Shown here one piece after another: positions 8,430 to 16,378 of a stretch of DNA of 32,226 nucleotides (positions are counted from its first letter, which is position 1; the number at the start of each line of letters is the position of its first letter). A program made the translations under genes and the position numbers. Origin of the DNA: Candidatus Hydrogenedentes bacterium CG07_land_8_20_14_0_80_42_17 (lineage in GTDB: Bacteria; UBA8481); the NCBI GenBank assembly GCA_002780065.1, contig PEWQ01000084.1, positions 1 through 32,226 on the forward strand, written 5' to 3'. A model generated the notes under the pieces. That model did no database searches and had not been told where the DNA came from. It saw only the letters and a program-made list of their open reading frames with translations.

Positions 8430-9307
8430 CGCCTAATTTGGATACGATAATTTTAGGGCATAATCAGTTTTTCGGAGTTGCGCATCTCTCTTCAGAAAAA
8501 GGCGCTCAGCGCGACCAATACTTTTCTGATGTTAAAAATGTTATTCGAATGATCGAGTTTTCACAGTCTTTGGGAGTTTCAGGACTTATGATGTCAACTC
8601 ATCCGCGAGCCGAGGCAATTTGCGATTTGATTAAGAAATCAAAACTACGGGATGAAATCAGTATTTACCCTTTGCTTCCGTATATTGCAAAATATGTCAG
8701 ACAAGCAAATGAAAAGGGACTTACGAATATGGTAATGGATGCTTTGTCCGGCGCCAGTGCAATGCAAAAGATCGGCATGATGCTGAAAGGCGGAGCCGGG
8801 CTCTTGACAAAAGACGTTTTCAAGATGATGGAGATTCTTATAGAACTCGAGCTACTGCTATTCAAAGGATTAAAGATGCGGGCGATATTTCTTCATCAAG
8901 CTCTGACTGATCTCGCTCTTGGGCTTGATCTCAAAGATGTTTTTCTTTTCTATCATGAGTTCATACCGAAGAAGTTCGGAGCAGAAGCGGCTTATTGCAC
9001 ATTCAATACTCCTATGCTTTTGGAAAAATTTAAAGTTTATGGAATCGAGAATCCTATTGTAATGGCGCCGTTCAATAAAGCAGGATTTCAGATGACAAGA
9101 ACTCTTCCGGAAAATGAGAAATGCCTGCGTGAAAATGATTTGAGGCTGGTCGCTATGAGCTCTTTAGCCGGAGGATATCTGAAACCTCGAGAAGCTTATG
9201 AATATCTCTTCTCAAATCCAAAGATCGAATCTGTAGTAGTCGGAGCCTCTTCCGAAGCGCATGCAAAGGAGACCTTCGAGACTATAAGGAGTTTCAAGAA
9301 AGCCTGA
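8426..9307 (+). CDS. Aldo/keto-reductase-like TIM-barrel protein, uncharacterised
   Basis: The protein has 293 aa. I recognise the fold only loosely. The N-terminus NLDTIILGHNQFFGVAHLSS resembles the first strand of aldo/keto reductases (LGxxxFG). The C-terminus SNPKIESVVVGASSEAHAKE resembles the family's cofactor-binding end (xxVVVGASxxxxxxE), and the intervening pattern of short strands and helices suits an (alpha/beta)8 barrel. I cannot point to a convincing Asp-Tyr-Lys-His tetrad, so it may bind a nucleotide without classical reductase chemistry or may be a different barrel family. It starts in the Gfo/Idh stop (ATGA), so the two products are probably made together and may act as a redox pair or a sugar-modifying pair (inference). 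No signal peptide or membrane segment. Confidence 0.5.
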   Translation: MTPNLDTIILGHNQFFGVAHLSSEKGAQRDQYFSDVKNVIRMIEFSQSLGVSGLMMSTHPRAEAICDLIKKSKLRDEISIYPLLPYIAKYVRQANEKGLTNMVMDALSGASAMQKIGMMLKGGAGLLTKDVFKMMEILIELELLLFKGLKMRAIFLHQALTDLALGLDLKDVFLFYHEFIPKKFGAEAAYCTFNTPMLLEKFKVYGIENPIVMAPFNKAGFQMTRTLPENEKCLRENDLRLVAMSSLAGGYLKPREAYEYLFSNPKIESVVVGASSEAHAKETFETIRSFKKA

Positions 9308-9320
9308 AGAGTGTAATTCA

Positions 9321-11006
9321 ATGACGGAGGAAAAAACCGGAACGAAGCGGATAAATCCATTTCTTGACGAATCCATTCGAGCCATTCCCCGTTTAATATC
9401 TCTTCTCAACAGAAATGAATTTTTCAGAACAAAAGGTTCTTTTGATCGAAATTTTTGGCATTACCGCGCAGTCACAGGTTTTCCCTCATCGACTTTTTGC
9501 CAGGGAGTTTTTCCGATTGCTCTTTTATTTTCGAAAGAAATATTTGGAGCGCGAACCTATAAAAATCCGGAAATATTAAGAATTGCAGAAGATGCTTTGT
9601 TATATTGGACGACTCTTCAGCATGACGACGGCAGTTTTGATGAATGGTATCCGTATGAAAGAAGTCATGTGGCGACGGCCTTCACTTCATTTGCTATTTC
9701 AGAATCCTTACTTATCCTGCGTGACAATTTGCGAAAAGAAGTCATATCTAAAGTTTCCGATTCGCTTTTCAAAGCGGGATTATGGCTTTCGAAAAATATG
9801 GACGATAAGGTCTTGAATCATACTGCCGGAGCCATACCGGCACTTTGGAATATAAACAAAATTACTCCGTCAAAATTATTGGAAGAAGGATTGAAGAGAA
9901 ATCTAGAGCTAATGAATGAGAAGAGCTCGAAGGAAGGATGGTTTTTTGAAAACGGGGGATTTGATGCAGGATATCTTTCTCTATCGATCGATTACTTGTG
10001 GAAGTATTACGAAGAGTCGAATGATAAAGAGGCGGAGCGGCTTGTCGAGCGCGGACTTAATTTTTTGAACTATCTTATTCATCCTGATGGCACTTCAGGC
10101 GGTGAGTATACATCGAGAAATACACGATATTTAATGCCATGGGGTATTGTAGCAACAGCGGGGAGATTTAATGTCAGTGCAGAGATTCTTTCAAGATATT
10201 TAAAAGCAATAGAAGACAGAAATGCAGTGACGCCGAACACTTCGGATGATCGCTACATGATATTTTTTTTCCTGCCAAATTGGATGCGTGCGGCTGAAAG
10301 GTTTGAAGGATTGCCGACTTTTGTTTCATCTTCGATTAATAGCTTAGACTTTATAAAAACTTTTGATGAAAGCGGATTAGTTGTCAGCTCAAGAAATAAT
10401 TCTTATTTTGTAATGAATTTTAAAAAAGCCGGCACCGGAAGATTTTTTGTCCGCAAAAATAATAATTGGAAATTGCTGAATATCGACAGCGGATATTTTG
10501 TTAAAGACAGTTCAAACAAAATTTATACCACTCAAGCTTTATTAAATGAAGATGAAGTGAATTATATTTCGAAACAAAGAATGGAAATTTCGATGCGTTT
10601 AAGAAAGGTTAATGATTCGATTCCATTAAAAAACTATCAGATATTTTTCCTTATTTATGCGTATATTTTTGGCCGTTTCACTTTTATAAACTCGTTGTTT
10701 GAAAAAATAGTTAAAAATATTTTTATTCGCAGGCCTGATTTTGGGGAGCTGAAATTGGTACGAAAAATAAATTTTGCGGAAGATGAAATAGTAATTGAGG
10801 ATGAATTAAGCGGAGGGACGGATGAATATGAGGTGGCGGCTGGAAGCTTGTCTACTGCGCCGCATGTTCCAACTTCGAGATATTTTGTTTCTGCTGATTT
10901 AGAGGCTAGTCCATATAGATTTAAAACTTGTCTTCCTTTTAAGCTTTCGTGGATATTCAATTTAGAAGAAGGTAAGATTTATATGAAACGAGATGGAAAA
11001 TCATAA
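9321..11006 (+). CDS. Large predicted alpha/alpha-toroid protein, possible polysaccharide lyase/hydrolase-like
   Basis: The protein has 561 aa and I cannot assign a family. The N-terminal ~330 residues look like repeated helical hairpins of an alpha/alpha toroid, with conserved-looking aromatic/acidic motifs between helices (DDGSFDEWYPYERSHVATAF, FENGGFDAGYLSLSIDYL, SGGEYTSRNTRYLMPWGI). The C-terminal ~200 residues are strand-rich (EIVIEDELSGGTDEYEVAAG), like the beta-sandwich that follows the toroid in heparinase II/III-type lyases and some glycoside hydrolases. There is no signal peptide, so it should act in the cytoplasm or depend on another export route. It lies 13 nt after the barrel gene and overlaps lpxH by 14 nt, so it belongs to the glycan operon. 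A terpene-cyclase-like toroid is an alternative. Function is inference only. Confidence 0.5.
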   Translation: MTEEKTGTKRINPFLDESIRAIPRLISLLNRNEFFRTKGSFDRNFWHYRAVTGFPSSTFCQGVFPIALLFSKEIFGARTYKNPEILRIAEDALLYWTTLQHDDGSFDEWYPYERSHVATAFTSFAISESLLILRDNLRKEVISKVSDSLFKAGLWLSKNMDDKVLNHTAGAIPALWNINKITPSKLLEEGLKRNLELMNEKSSKEGWFFENGGFDAGYLSLSIDYLWKYYEESNDKEAERLVERGLNFLNYLIHPDGTSGGEYTSRNTRYLMPWGIVATAGRFNVSAEILSRYLKAIEDRNAVTPNTSDDRYMIFFFLPNWMRAAERFEGLPTFVSSSINSLDFIKTFDESGLVVSSRNNSYFVMNFKKAGTGRFFVRKNNNWKLLNIDSGYFVKDSSNKIYTTQALLNEDEVNYISKQRMEISMRLRKVNDSIPLKNYQIFFLIYAYIFGRFTFINSLFEKIVKNIFIRRPDFGELKLVRKINFAEDEIVIEDELSGGTDEYEVAAGSLSTAPHVPTSRYFVSADLEASPYRFKTCLPFKLSWIFNLEEGKIYMKRDGKS

Positions 11007-11721
11007 AGAGCTTGTAATAAGCGGCGACGTTGTATTTATTGCTGATATTCATTTTGGCATATCTAAAGAGATTGACGCTAGATTTTTAAATTTTATTAAA
11101 AGGCTTCCTGAGTCAATTACAATTATTTCGTTGGGAGACTTCGTAGATTTTTGGGCTGAAGGAAATAATTATGATTTTTCCGCTGATTATCGAAATTTAA
11201 GTTTACTTCAAAAAAAGAAAATATTTTTTCTCCGCGGAAATAGAGATTTTCTTATCGGCGACCGTTGGAGCAAATTAACCGGAGGAAAAATTCTTGCTGA
11301 GCCGGCTGTTATAAATTGCAGTAGAAATAAGATTATAGCCATGCATGGAGATCTTCTGATGACATCTGATCTAAGATACCTTTTTTGGAGAAGTATTTGT
11401 CGAAGCAGATTATTTCATTTTGCGGCTAAATCAATTGGAAGAAAGTGGGCTATGAAGGTTGCAAGATATTTGCGTATTGCAAGTAGTAAAGAGGTTGCTA
11501 GAAAGAGCAAGAAGGAACTTTCAATCGATTATAGTCTTGCTGAAAAACTTATGGAAGAAGATGGTATCATTGTTTGCGGGCATACTCATAGGTCAGAGCG
11601 AAAGAAACTTGATTGTGGAGAGCTTATTGTGCTTGGAAGCTGGGATAAAGACGGGAAGGTTTTATTTGTTGGAAAAGATGGTTTATTATTTGAACAGCCG
11701 GAAGATATTAAATTTATGTAA
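10993..11721 (+). CDS. lpxH: UDP-2,3-diacylglucosamine hydrolase-type metallophosphoesterase (LpxH-like)
   Basis: The 242 aa are close to E. coli LpxH (240 aa). All calcineurin-like phosphoesterase motifs are present: DIH (18-20), GDFVD (48-52), GNRD (82-85), MHGD (His118) and GHTH (196-199). The phrase FFLRGNRDFLIGDRW is characteristic of LpxH, which cleaves UDP-2,3-diacylglucosamine to lipid X and UMP at the inner membrane during lipid A synthesis. If the assignment is right, the organism makes lipid A. Its position at the end of a sugar-nucleotide/glycosyltransferase operon leaves open a paralogue acting on another UDP- or polyprenyl-linked sugar. The ATG overlaps the upstream gene by 14 nt, and the stop overlaps the convergent PilZ gene by 8 nt. 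Confidence 0.75.
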   Translation: MENHKELVISGDVVFIADIHFGISKEIDARFLNFIKRLPESITIISLGDFVDFWAEGNNYDFSADYRNLSLLQKKKIFFLRGNRDFLIGDRWSKLTGGKILAEPAVINCSRNKIIAMHGDLLMTSDLRYLFWRSICRSRLFHFAAKSIGRKWAMKVARYLRIASSKEVARKSKKELSIDYSLAEKLMEEDGIIVCGHTHRSERKKLDCGELIVLGSWDKDGKVLFVGKDGLLFEQPEDIKFM

Positions 11722-12085
11722 GTTTAGACTTACTGTTTTTTGCAAATCGATCGATGATTTTATGAGCAATTTCAGGCTTCAATTCCGTAAATTCGACAGC
11801 CACTTGATAACCGAGCCCATAAGATGAAACTCGCAAAATTTTTCCGCGCAACGCTCTGAGATGTAATTTAGGAATATCAATGTTTATTTCAGCATCAACT
11901 TTCAATATCTCTTCATTTTCTTCAGGAATAAGTCTGATTTCTGCTTCGGCTAGTATGCCTCCGATCGATAGATTGAGCAAACTGCCATGTACGACAAATC
12001 CTCCTTTGCGAATTTGAACGTTGGTACAGATATGAGTTCGGGGATAACGCCTGCGTTCTGCCCCATCGAATGACATGCGTTTCAT
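11714..12085 (-). CDS. PilZ-domain protein (predicted c-di-GMP receptor)
   Basis: The PilZ domain fills this ~123-aa protein. The RxxxR loop is seen in ERRRYPRTHI (Arg12/Arg16) and the second motif in NLSIGG (N/DxSxxG, residues 38-43), so c-di-GMP binding looks intact. Stand-alone PilZ proteins act by c-di-GMP-dependent contact with motility, secretion or polysaccharide machinery; the nearby glycan operon makes the last attractive (inference). The track ORF begins at 12307, but its first ~43 residues are the antisense translation of the tRNA-Leu gene, so that start is false. The Met codons at 12085 and 12076 come just before the PilZ motif. Neither has a clear Shine-Dalgarno; I chose 12085. 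The gene converges on and overlaps lpxH by 8 nt. Confidence 0.8.
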   Translation of the reverse strand: MKRMSFDGAERRRYPRTHICTNVQIRKGGFVVHGSLLNLSIGGILAEAEIRLIPEENEEILKVDAEINIDIPKLHLRALRGKILRVSSYGLGYQVAVEFTELKPEIAHKIIDRFAKNSKSKLT

Positions 12086-12143
12086 AGAAAGAGCATATAT
12101 TTTGAGAGAGTGAAATAAAAGAAATATTTTTAGGAATCTCCAG

Positions 12144-12172
12144 CTTCCAATTTTTCTGAACAAATGTATAAT
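12144..12172 (+). promoter_or_regulatory. candidate promoter of tRNA-Leu
   Basis: A perfect TATAAT lies at 12167-12172, ending 9 nt before the mature tRNA 5' end, which is where a tRNA promoter -10 is expected. The -35 at 17-bp spacing (CTTCCA) is weak. Confidence 0.5.
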
Positions 12173-12181
12173 GTTTTTATC

Positions 12182-12264
12182 GCCGGAGTGGCGGAATGGC
12201 AGACGCGCCGGACTCAAAATCCGGTAGGGGCAACTCTGTGTGGGTTCAACTCCCACCTCCGGCA
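12182..12264 (+). tRNA. tRNA-Leu (anticodon CAA)
   Basis: The cloverleaf can be folded by eye. The acceptor stem is GCCGGAG/CTCCGGC with discriminator A. The anticodon stem-loop is CCGGA-CTCAAAA-TCCGG, giving anticodon CAA (reads UUG). A long class II variable arm follows (TAGGGGCAACTCTGT), and the T-arm is GTGGG-TTCAACT-CCCAC. The long variable arm and discriminator A fit leucine. The CCA end is not encoded (the next bases are AGA), so it is added post-transcriptionally. The ORFs 12164-12358 (+) and the N-terminal part of 11714-12307 (-) are read-throughs of this gene and are not real protein. Confidence 0.93.
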
Positions 12265-12342
12265 AGAATCTGCATACTGCAGTCAGGCAAGTCGATATGG
12301 AATACAACCACTAAGGCGCGGAGAAAAAATAATTAAACTTGC

Positions 12343-12371
12343 TTGCATATTAAATTAACTTTCGTTAGATT
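12343..12371 (+). promoter_or_regulatory. candidate promoter for the topoisomerase VI operon
   Basis: TTGCAT and TAGATT are spaced by 17 bp in an AT-rich 149-bp gap between tRNA-Leu and top6B. Each box has about four consensus matches. Transcription would start near 12378, giving a short leader before the GGAG/ATG of top6B. Judged by eye. Confidence 0.35.
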
Positions 12372-12403
12372 TCTTTTATAGCATTAATGCATGATGATTG
12401 TAC

Positions 12404-12407
12404 GGAG
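12404..12407 (+). promoter_or_regulatory. Shine-Dalgarno deciding the top6B start
   Basis: GGAG is followed by 6 nt and then the ATG at 12414. The track start (12387) lies upstream of this site and would place the ribosome site inside the coding sequence, so 12414 is the better start. Confidence 0.7.
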
Positions 12408-12413
12408 CAACCA

Positions 12414-14141
12414 ATGGCGAAGAAAATAAAAAATGCGGCAACCGGTCGAATTACAAAAATAAATAAGACGGCCAAGAAGACGGTTAAAGTTGCCGCAAAT
12501 AAGCCGGCTCAGGTTGCTTCTGCTCCTGAGCCGGAACTCGTTAATGAAAAAAATATTTCCCAAAAAGATTCCAGCTCAAGAAGAAAGACTGCGCAGGAGC
12601 TTGCTGTCTTTCAAAAGGAAATTTCGGTAGCTGAATTTTTTACCAAGAACCGTCACTTGCTCGGCTTTGATAATCCAAGAAAAGCTTTGCTTACCGCTGT
12701 CAAAGAAGCAGTCGATAATGCGCTCGATGCGTGCGAAGAGGCTCGAATTCTTCCGGAGCTTTATGTTGAAATAAAACAGACAGGCTCTGATCGCTACTTA
12801 ATAATTATTGAAGACAACGGGCCTGGAATTGTGCGCGCGCAGATTCCTCGAATTTTCGGAAAGCTTCTTTACGGATCGAAGTTCCACCGCCTGAAACAGT
12901 CGAGGGGCCAGCAAGGCATTGGAATCTCGGCATCCGCAATGTACGGCCAGTTGACGACAGGAATGCCTTGCAGAATAACTTCAAAAACCGGTAAAAAATA
13001 TCCTGCTCATTACTTCGAAATTAAAATTGATACAAAAAAAAATAATCCTGATGTATTGAAGGATGAAACAATTCAGTGGGAAAAAGAACACGGGACTCGA
13101 GTTGAAATTGAACTCGATGGAGTTTTCCAAAGAGGCAAACGATCGGTTGAGGAATATCTAGAACAGGTACTGATAGCGAATCCTCACGTTTGTCTAATTT
13201 ACAAAGCTCCTGATGTAGAGGAAGCAAAAAAGAGGGAACGAAGTACAGATTCACTGCCGGTGGAGCCTCTTCAGATCAAGCCTCATCCTTACGGTATAGA
13301 ACTAGGTGTCATGATTGATATGCTTAAAACAACGAAAGCCAGGCATATAAAAAGTTTTTTTCAGACGGAATTTTGCAAAGTAGGCCCGATGGCGGCAGAG
13401 AATATTTTAAAGCTGTCTGGTTTGAAAGAAGATATGAAGCCGCGCAGTTTGAACCGTCAGCAGGCTGAGGGAATATATCGAGCAATTCAGAATACGAAGA
13501 TACCTCGTCCACCGACTAACTGCCTTTCTCCGATTGGAGAGGAACAATTACTTGCCGGATTAAAGCGCTCGATATCTGATGCGGATTGGTATAGCTCTGT
13601 TTCGCGGCCGCCTGCAGTTTATCGCGGCAACTCTTTTCTTGTTGAAGCGGCGATAGCATGGGGCGGCCCGACTCGCTCTTCGGATGAGCCGGCCGAACTT
13701 TTGCGTTTTGCAAATAAGGTTCCATTACAGCATCAGCAGTCTGCTTGTTCGATTACGAAAAGTGTAATTGGAACTTCATGGAAACTTTACGGATTAGCTC
13801 AGCCCAAAGGCGCGCTTCCGATTGGACCTCTGGTTATAGCCGTGCATATTGCCTCCGTCTGGGTGCCGTTTACTTCTGAATCCAAGGAATCGATTGCATC
13901 TTATCCTGAAATTATGAAAGAGATAAAACTGGCGCTACAGGAATGTGGAAGAAGGCTTGGAATGCATATCCGAAAGCGGGACAGAATTGAGGATGCGGAG
14001 AAGAAAAAAAATTATATAAAAACTTATATTCCTCAACTTGTACTGGCGCTTCAGGACATCCTGAAACTGTCTGATCGTGAGCGCGACAAAACAGTGAAGA
14101 ATCTTACTGATATTCTTGAAAAGTCGAGAAAGATAATATGA
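12414..14141 (+). CDS. top6B: DNA topoisomerase VI subunit B
   Basis: This is the ATPase subunit of the type IIB topoisomerase, which relaxes supercoils and decatenates DNA by passing one duplex through a break made by subunit A. The GHKL ATPase motifs are all visible: N-box [15 protein letters not shown] (about 94-108), G1 EDNGPGI (about 132) and G2 [13 protein letters not shown] (about 162-174). The H2TH region includes the family signature [20 protein letters not shown], and the transducer domain has [20 protein letters not shown]. The ~575 aa exceed short archaeal versions (~530), partly because of a ~60-residue N-terminal tail rich in Lys/Ala ([14 protein letters not shown]), probably DNA-binding. 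top6A overlaps its stop by ATGA. Topo VI is typical of archaea and plants and uncommon in bacteria. The function is secure; the tail's role is inference. Confidence 0.95.
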   Translation: MAKKIKNAATGRITKINKTAKKTVKVAANKPAQVASAPEPELVNEKNISQKDSSSRRKTAQELAVFQKEISVAEFFTKNRHLLGFDNPRKALLTAVKEAVDNALDACEEARILPELYVEIKQTGSDRYLIIIEDNGPGIVRAQIPRIFGKLLYGSKFHRLKQSRGQQGIGISASAMYGQLTTGMPCRITSKTGKKYPAHYFEIKIDTKKNNPDVLKDETIQWEKEHGTRVEIELDGVFQRGKRSVEEYLEQVLIANPHVCLIYKAPDVEEAKKRERSTDSLPVEPLQIKPHPYGIELGVMIDMLKTTKARHIKSFFQTEFCKVGPMAAENILKLSGLKEDMKPRSLNRQQAEGIYRAIQNTKIPRPPTNCLSPIGEEQLLAGLKRSISDADWYSSVSRPPAVYRGNSFLVEAAIAWGGPTRSSDEPAELLRFANKVPLQHQQSACSITKSVIGTSWKLYGLAQPKGALPIGPLVIAVHIASVWVPFTSESKESIASYPEIMKEIKLALQECGRRLGMHIRKRDRIEDAEKKKNYIKTYIPQLVLALQDILKLSDRERDKTVKNLTDILEKSRKII

Positions 14142-15259
14142 ATAAAAAAAATACTGCCGACAACAAAGAAAAAATTGTTATCGAAAAAGTAAAAGAATCT
14201 GCCTTGGATATTTACAAAGAAATATCAAAAAAAAGAAAGCCTTCGATTTCTTTTCCCGTTAGATCGCTTTCGAATGTGAAGTATGACGAGAAGCAAGGCT
14301 ATTTCGAGATAGGAAGGCAGAAGAAGACAAGAACTCTTACCGTCGGAACAATTCGCACTTTTGCCCAGACTATGCGTTTTATGGGTTTGTCGAAGGAATT
14401 GGTGGAGACAGATGATTTCGCGACAAAAAGAGATGCTTACTACCAATCAAAAAATTGGGAGGAGGCTCGCTTTGATTCGCAAGAAGAATCCGATGCGGTT
14501 ATGGACGATATAGAAGCGCTTTTTTCAGTCGGCGGAATTTCCCGTGAACAAATGCGTTTTTATCCGGAAGAGAAAGGCGGAGAAATTGCCGGCCGCTTGA
14601 TAGTTATTGATAGGGATTGGGAGACGAAAAAAACTATACGAATTGATTGCACTTCGTTTGGTTCCGGCGCATTTTCGATTCCGTCTTCTGTTGAGCATCT
14701 CGAGTTTGAAACAAAGGCTAAGTTTATTCTGGCTATCGAAACAGGAGGTATGTTTCAGCGGCTGTCTGCTCACAAATTCTGGAAAAAATCAGATTGTATT
14801 TTAATAAATATGGGTGGGGTTCCATCTCGCGCTTGCAGACGTTTTATCAGACGCTTGTCTGATGAGAAAAAACTTCCAGTATATACTTTTGTGGATTGCG
14901 ATCCTTACGGCATAGCAAACATATATCGGTCATTGAAAGTAGGTTCAGGCAATGCCGCACATATTTCAAAATTCTTTTCTGTTCCTCGAGCTAAATTTCT
15001 CGGAGTAACTCCTGATGACATTGAAGATTTTAAACTGCCGACTCATCCTTTGAAAGATGTTGATATCAAGAGAGGCCGTGATGCATTGAAAAACGATCCA
15101 TTTTTTAAAAAGCATAAGATATGGCAGAAAGCAATAGACAAACTGCTTGGAATGGGCGTTCGTGCCGAACAGCAAGCACTTGCCAAGTGGGGGCTTAATT
15201 ATGTGATAGACGAATATCTTCCAAGAAAGCTCAAAGAACCTGAAAAGTTTCTGCCGTAG
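14138..15259 (+). CDS. top6A: DNA topoisomerase VI subunit A (Spo11-like)
   Basis: This is the DNA-cleaving subunit, homologous to meiotic Spo11. The 373 aa are a normal length. The winged-helix (5Y-CAP) domain carries the tyrosine motif [13 protein letters not shown]; by alignment with Spo11 RDxFY the second tyrosine (Tyr102) should form the 5'-phosphotyrosyl link. The TOPRIM domain shows the Glu strand [13 protein letters not shown] (about 200) and the acidic metal site [16 protein letters not shown] (about 250-265). The next stretch, [24 protein letters not shown], also matches archaeal subunit A. All catalytic groups seem intact. It is translationally coupled to subunit B (ATGA overlap), so a balanced A2B2 complex is expected. 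It converges on the aldolase gene with a 12-nt gap and no recognisable terminator. Confidence 0.95.
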   Translation: MNKKNTADNKEKIVIEKVKESALDIYKEISKKRKPSISFPVRSLSNVKYDEKQGYFEIGRQKKTRTLTVGTIRTFAQTMRFMGLSKELVETDDFATKRDAYYQSKNWEEARFDSQEESDAVMDDIEALFSVGGISREQMRFYPEEKGGEIAGRLIVIDRDWETKKTIRIDCTSFGSGAFSIPSSVEHLEFETKAKFILAIETGGMFQRLSAHKFWKKSDCILINMGGVPSRACRRFIRRLSDEKKLPVYTFVDCDPYGIANIYRSLKVGSGNAAHISKFFSVPRAKFLGVTPDDIEDFKLPTHPLKDVDIKRGRDALKNDPFFKKHKIWQKAIDKLLGMGVRAEQQALAKWGLNYVIDEYLPRKLKEPEKFLP

Positions 15260-15271
15260 AAAAAAATATGA

Positions 15272-16219
15272 TTAAACCAAATCTTCTTCGGCAATTCTTG
15301 CTTCGTAAAATTCAGTAAAGTTTTTCCAATTCTTACTGTCCATTACTGCGATTGCAGATCTAGGATGCTTGTTTAGGCTTCCGGTTATCATATATGGAAT
15401 TTGATAACCCCATCGGTATTTTGCCATCATATCGATAAAGTCTGAAGAGATAATATCTAGGATCGGCCTCAAATTAAATTTTGGATTCTTTAGAAAACTT
15501 AACAAGAGTTCTGTTGTACAGTTTCCTGCGCCTCTTCCCATTCCATATATTGTGCCGTCGAGATAATTTACGCCTTTAATAATTCCTTCTATTGTATTTG
15601 AAAAAGCGAGTTGAAGATTGTTGTGAGTGTGTATTCCGACCTTTTTAGATTTGCACGTTGAAATGTATTTTTCCGAAAGATAGTGAATCTGCTCTGAATA
15701 GAGGTATCCGAAAGAATCCACAATATAAATACCGTCTACATATTTTGCATTTTCAATTTGACTAAGTGCTTCATCAAGTTCCGGCTCCAGCGCATGTGAT
15801 ATAGCCATTATGTTAATAAATGTTTCATAGCCTTTTGCTTTTAATTCCTCTGTCAACTTCAATGCCTTATCTACATCTTTGATGTAACAAGCTATTCGAT
15901 AGGTATTTACAAGCGATTCGGATCTGGGTTTAACATCTGCGGGACTAAACCTGCCCACATCGCCCATGACGGAAATTTTAAGACTGCAATCTTCGGCAAC
16001 TTGTTCAATGTCTTTATCATCACAGAATTTCCATGGCCCGAACTTGTCAGGTGAAAATTGATCTTTCGAAGATTTGTATCCGATCTCCATATAATCTACG
16101 CCGGCATTCTTTAGCGCCTGAAACACTCTGCGAACGAAATCATGACTGAACTTATGGTCGTTGCATAAGCCGCCGTCTCTAATGGTGCAGTCTAATACTT
16201 TAATTTCCGGTCTAAACAT
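15272..16219 (-). CDS. DRE-TIM (HMGL-like) aldolase, 4-hydroxy-2-oxovalerate-aldolase-like
   Basis: This ~315-aa DRE-TIM metallolyase-like protein opens with IKVLDCTIRDGGLCNDH, the D-(C)-T-x-R-D motif that supplies the metal ligand and catalytic Arg. The metal-binding histidines are in VGIHTHNNLQLAFSNTIEGI, and the conserved GxGxGAGN-like end is YGMGRGAGNCTTELL. Family members perform Claisen or aldol chemistry on 2-oxo acids (4-hydroxy-2-oxovalerate aldolase, isopropylmalate/citramalate synthases, HMG-CoA lyase). The lack of the C-terminal LeuA regulatory domain and the opening motif favour the aldolase branch, but no acetaldehyde dehydrogenase partner is adjacent. The track start (16249) has no ribosome site. 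GAGG sits 6 nt before the ATG at 16219, so I use that. Substrate unknown; a sugar or cofactor side pathway is possible. Confidence 0.75.
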   Translation of the reverse strand: MFRPEIKVLDCTIRDGGLCNDHKFSHDFVRRVFQALKNAGVDYMEIGYKSSKDQFSPDKFGPWKFCDDKDIEQVAEDCSLKISVMGDVGRFSPADVKPRSESLVNTYRIACYIKDVDKALKLTEELKAKGYETFINIMAISHALEPELDEALSQIENAKYVDGIYIVDSFGYLYSEQIHYLSEKYISTCKSKKVGIHTHNNLQLAFSNTIEGIIKGVNYLDGTIYGMGRGAGNCTTELLLSFLKNPKFNLRPILDIISSDFIDMMAKYRWGYQIPYMITGSLNKHPRSAIAVMDSKNWKNFTEFYEARIAEEDLV

Positions 16220-16225
16220 TTTTAA

Positions 16226-16229
16226 CCTC
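16226..16229 (-). promoter_or_regulatory. Shine-Dalgarno deciding the aldolase start
   Basis: GAGG (minus strand, within GCGAGGTT) is followed by 6 nt and the ATG at 16219, ten codons inside the track ORF. It supports the shorter protein. Confidence 0.6.
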
Positions 16230-16298
16230 GCTTTCTTTACAAACAACAAATTTGGTAAATTCTCATATAAATTTTGATTAGTATATTATGAGTTAACT

Positions 16299-16328
16299 TT
16301 GAAATACAGAATAAAATCTTAATATTCT
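16299..16328 (+). promoter_or_regulatory. candidate promoter in the divergent gap (plus direction)
   Basis: TTGAAA and TATTCT are 18 bp apart in the AT-rich 159-bp gap between the divergent aldolase and DUF4173 genes. On the other strand TATACT (16280-16285) could serve the aldolase, but I see no good -35 for it. Weak, by eye. Confidence 0.3.
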
Positions 16329-16378
16329 GAATTTGCCATCGCCTTTTCATTGGAGCATAATTGTTTTCGGAGGGCTGA

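Noticed and set aside
12164-12358. 64-aa plus-strand ORF (VAEWQTRRTQNPVGATLC)
   Set aside because: This is the sense translation of the tRNA-Leu gene, a classic artefact.
12182-15259. Topoisomerase VI as an island integrated at tRNA-Leu
   Set aside because: I see no integrase, and I did not find a direct repeat of the tRNA 3' end downstream; proximity alone is not evidence.
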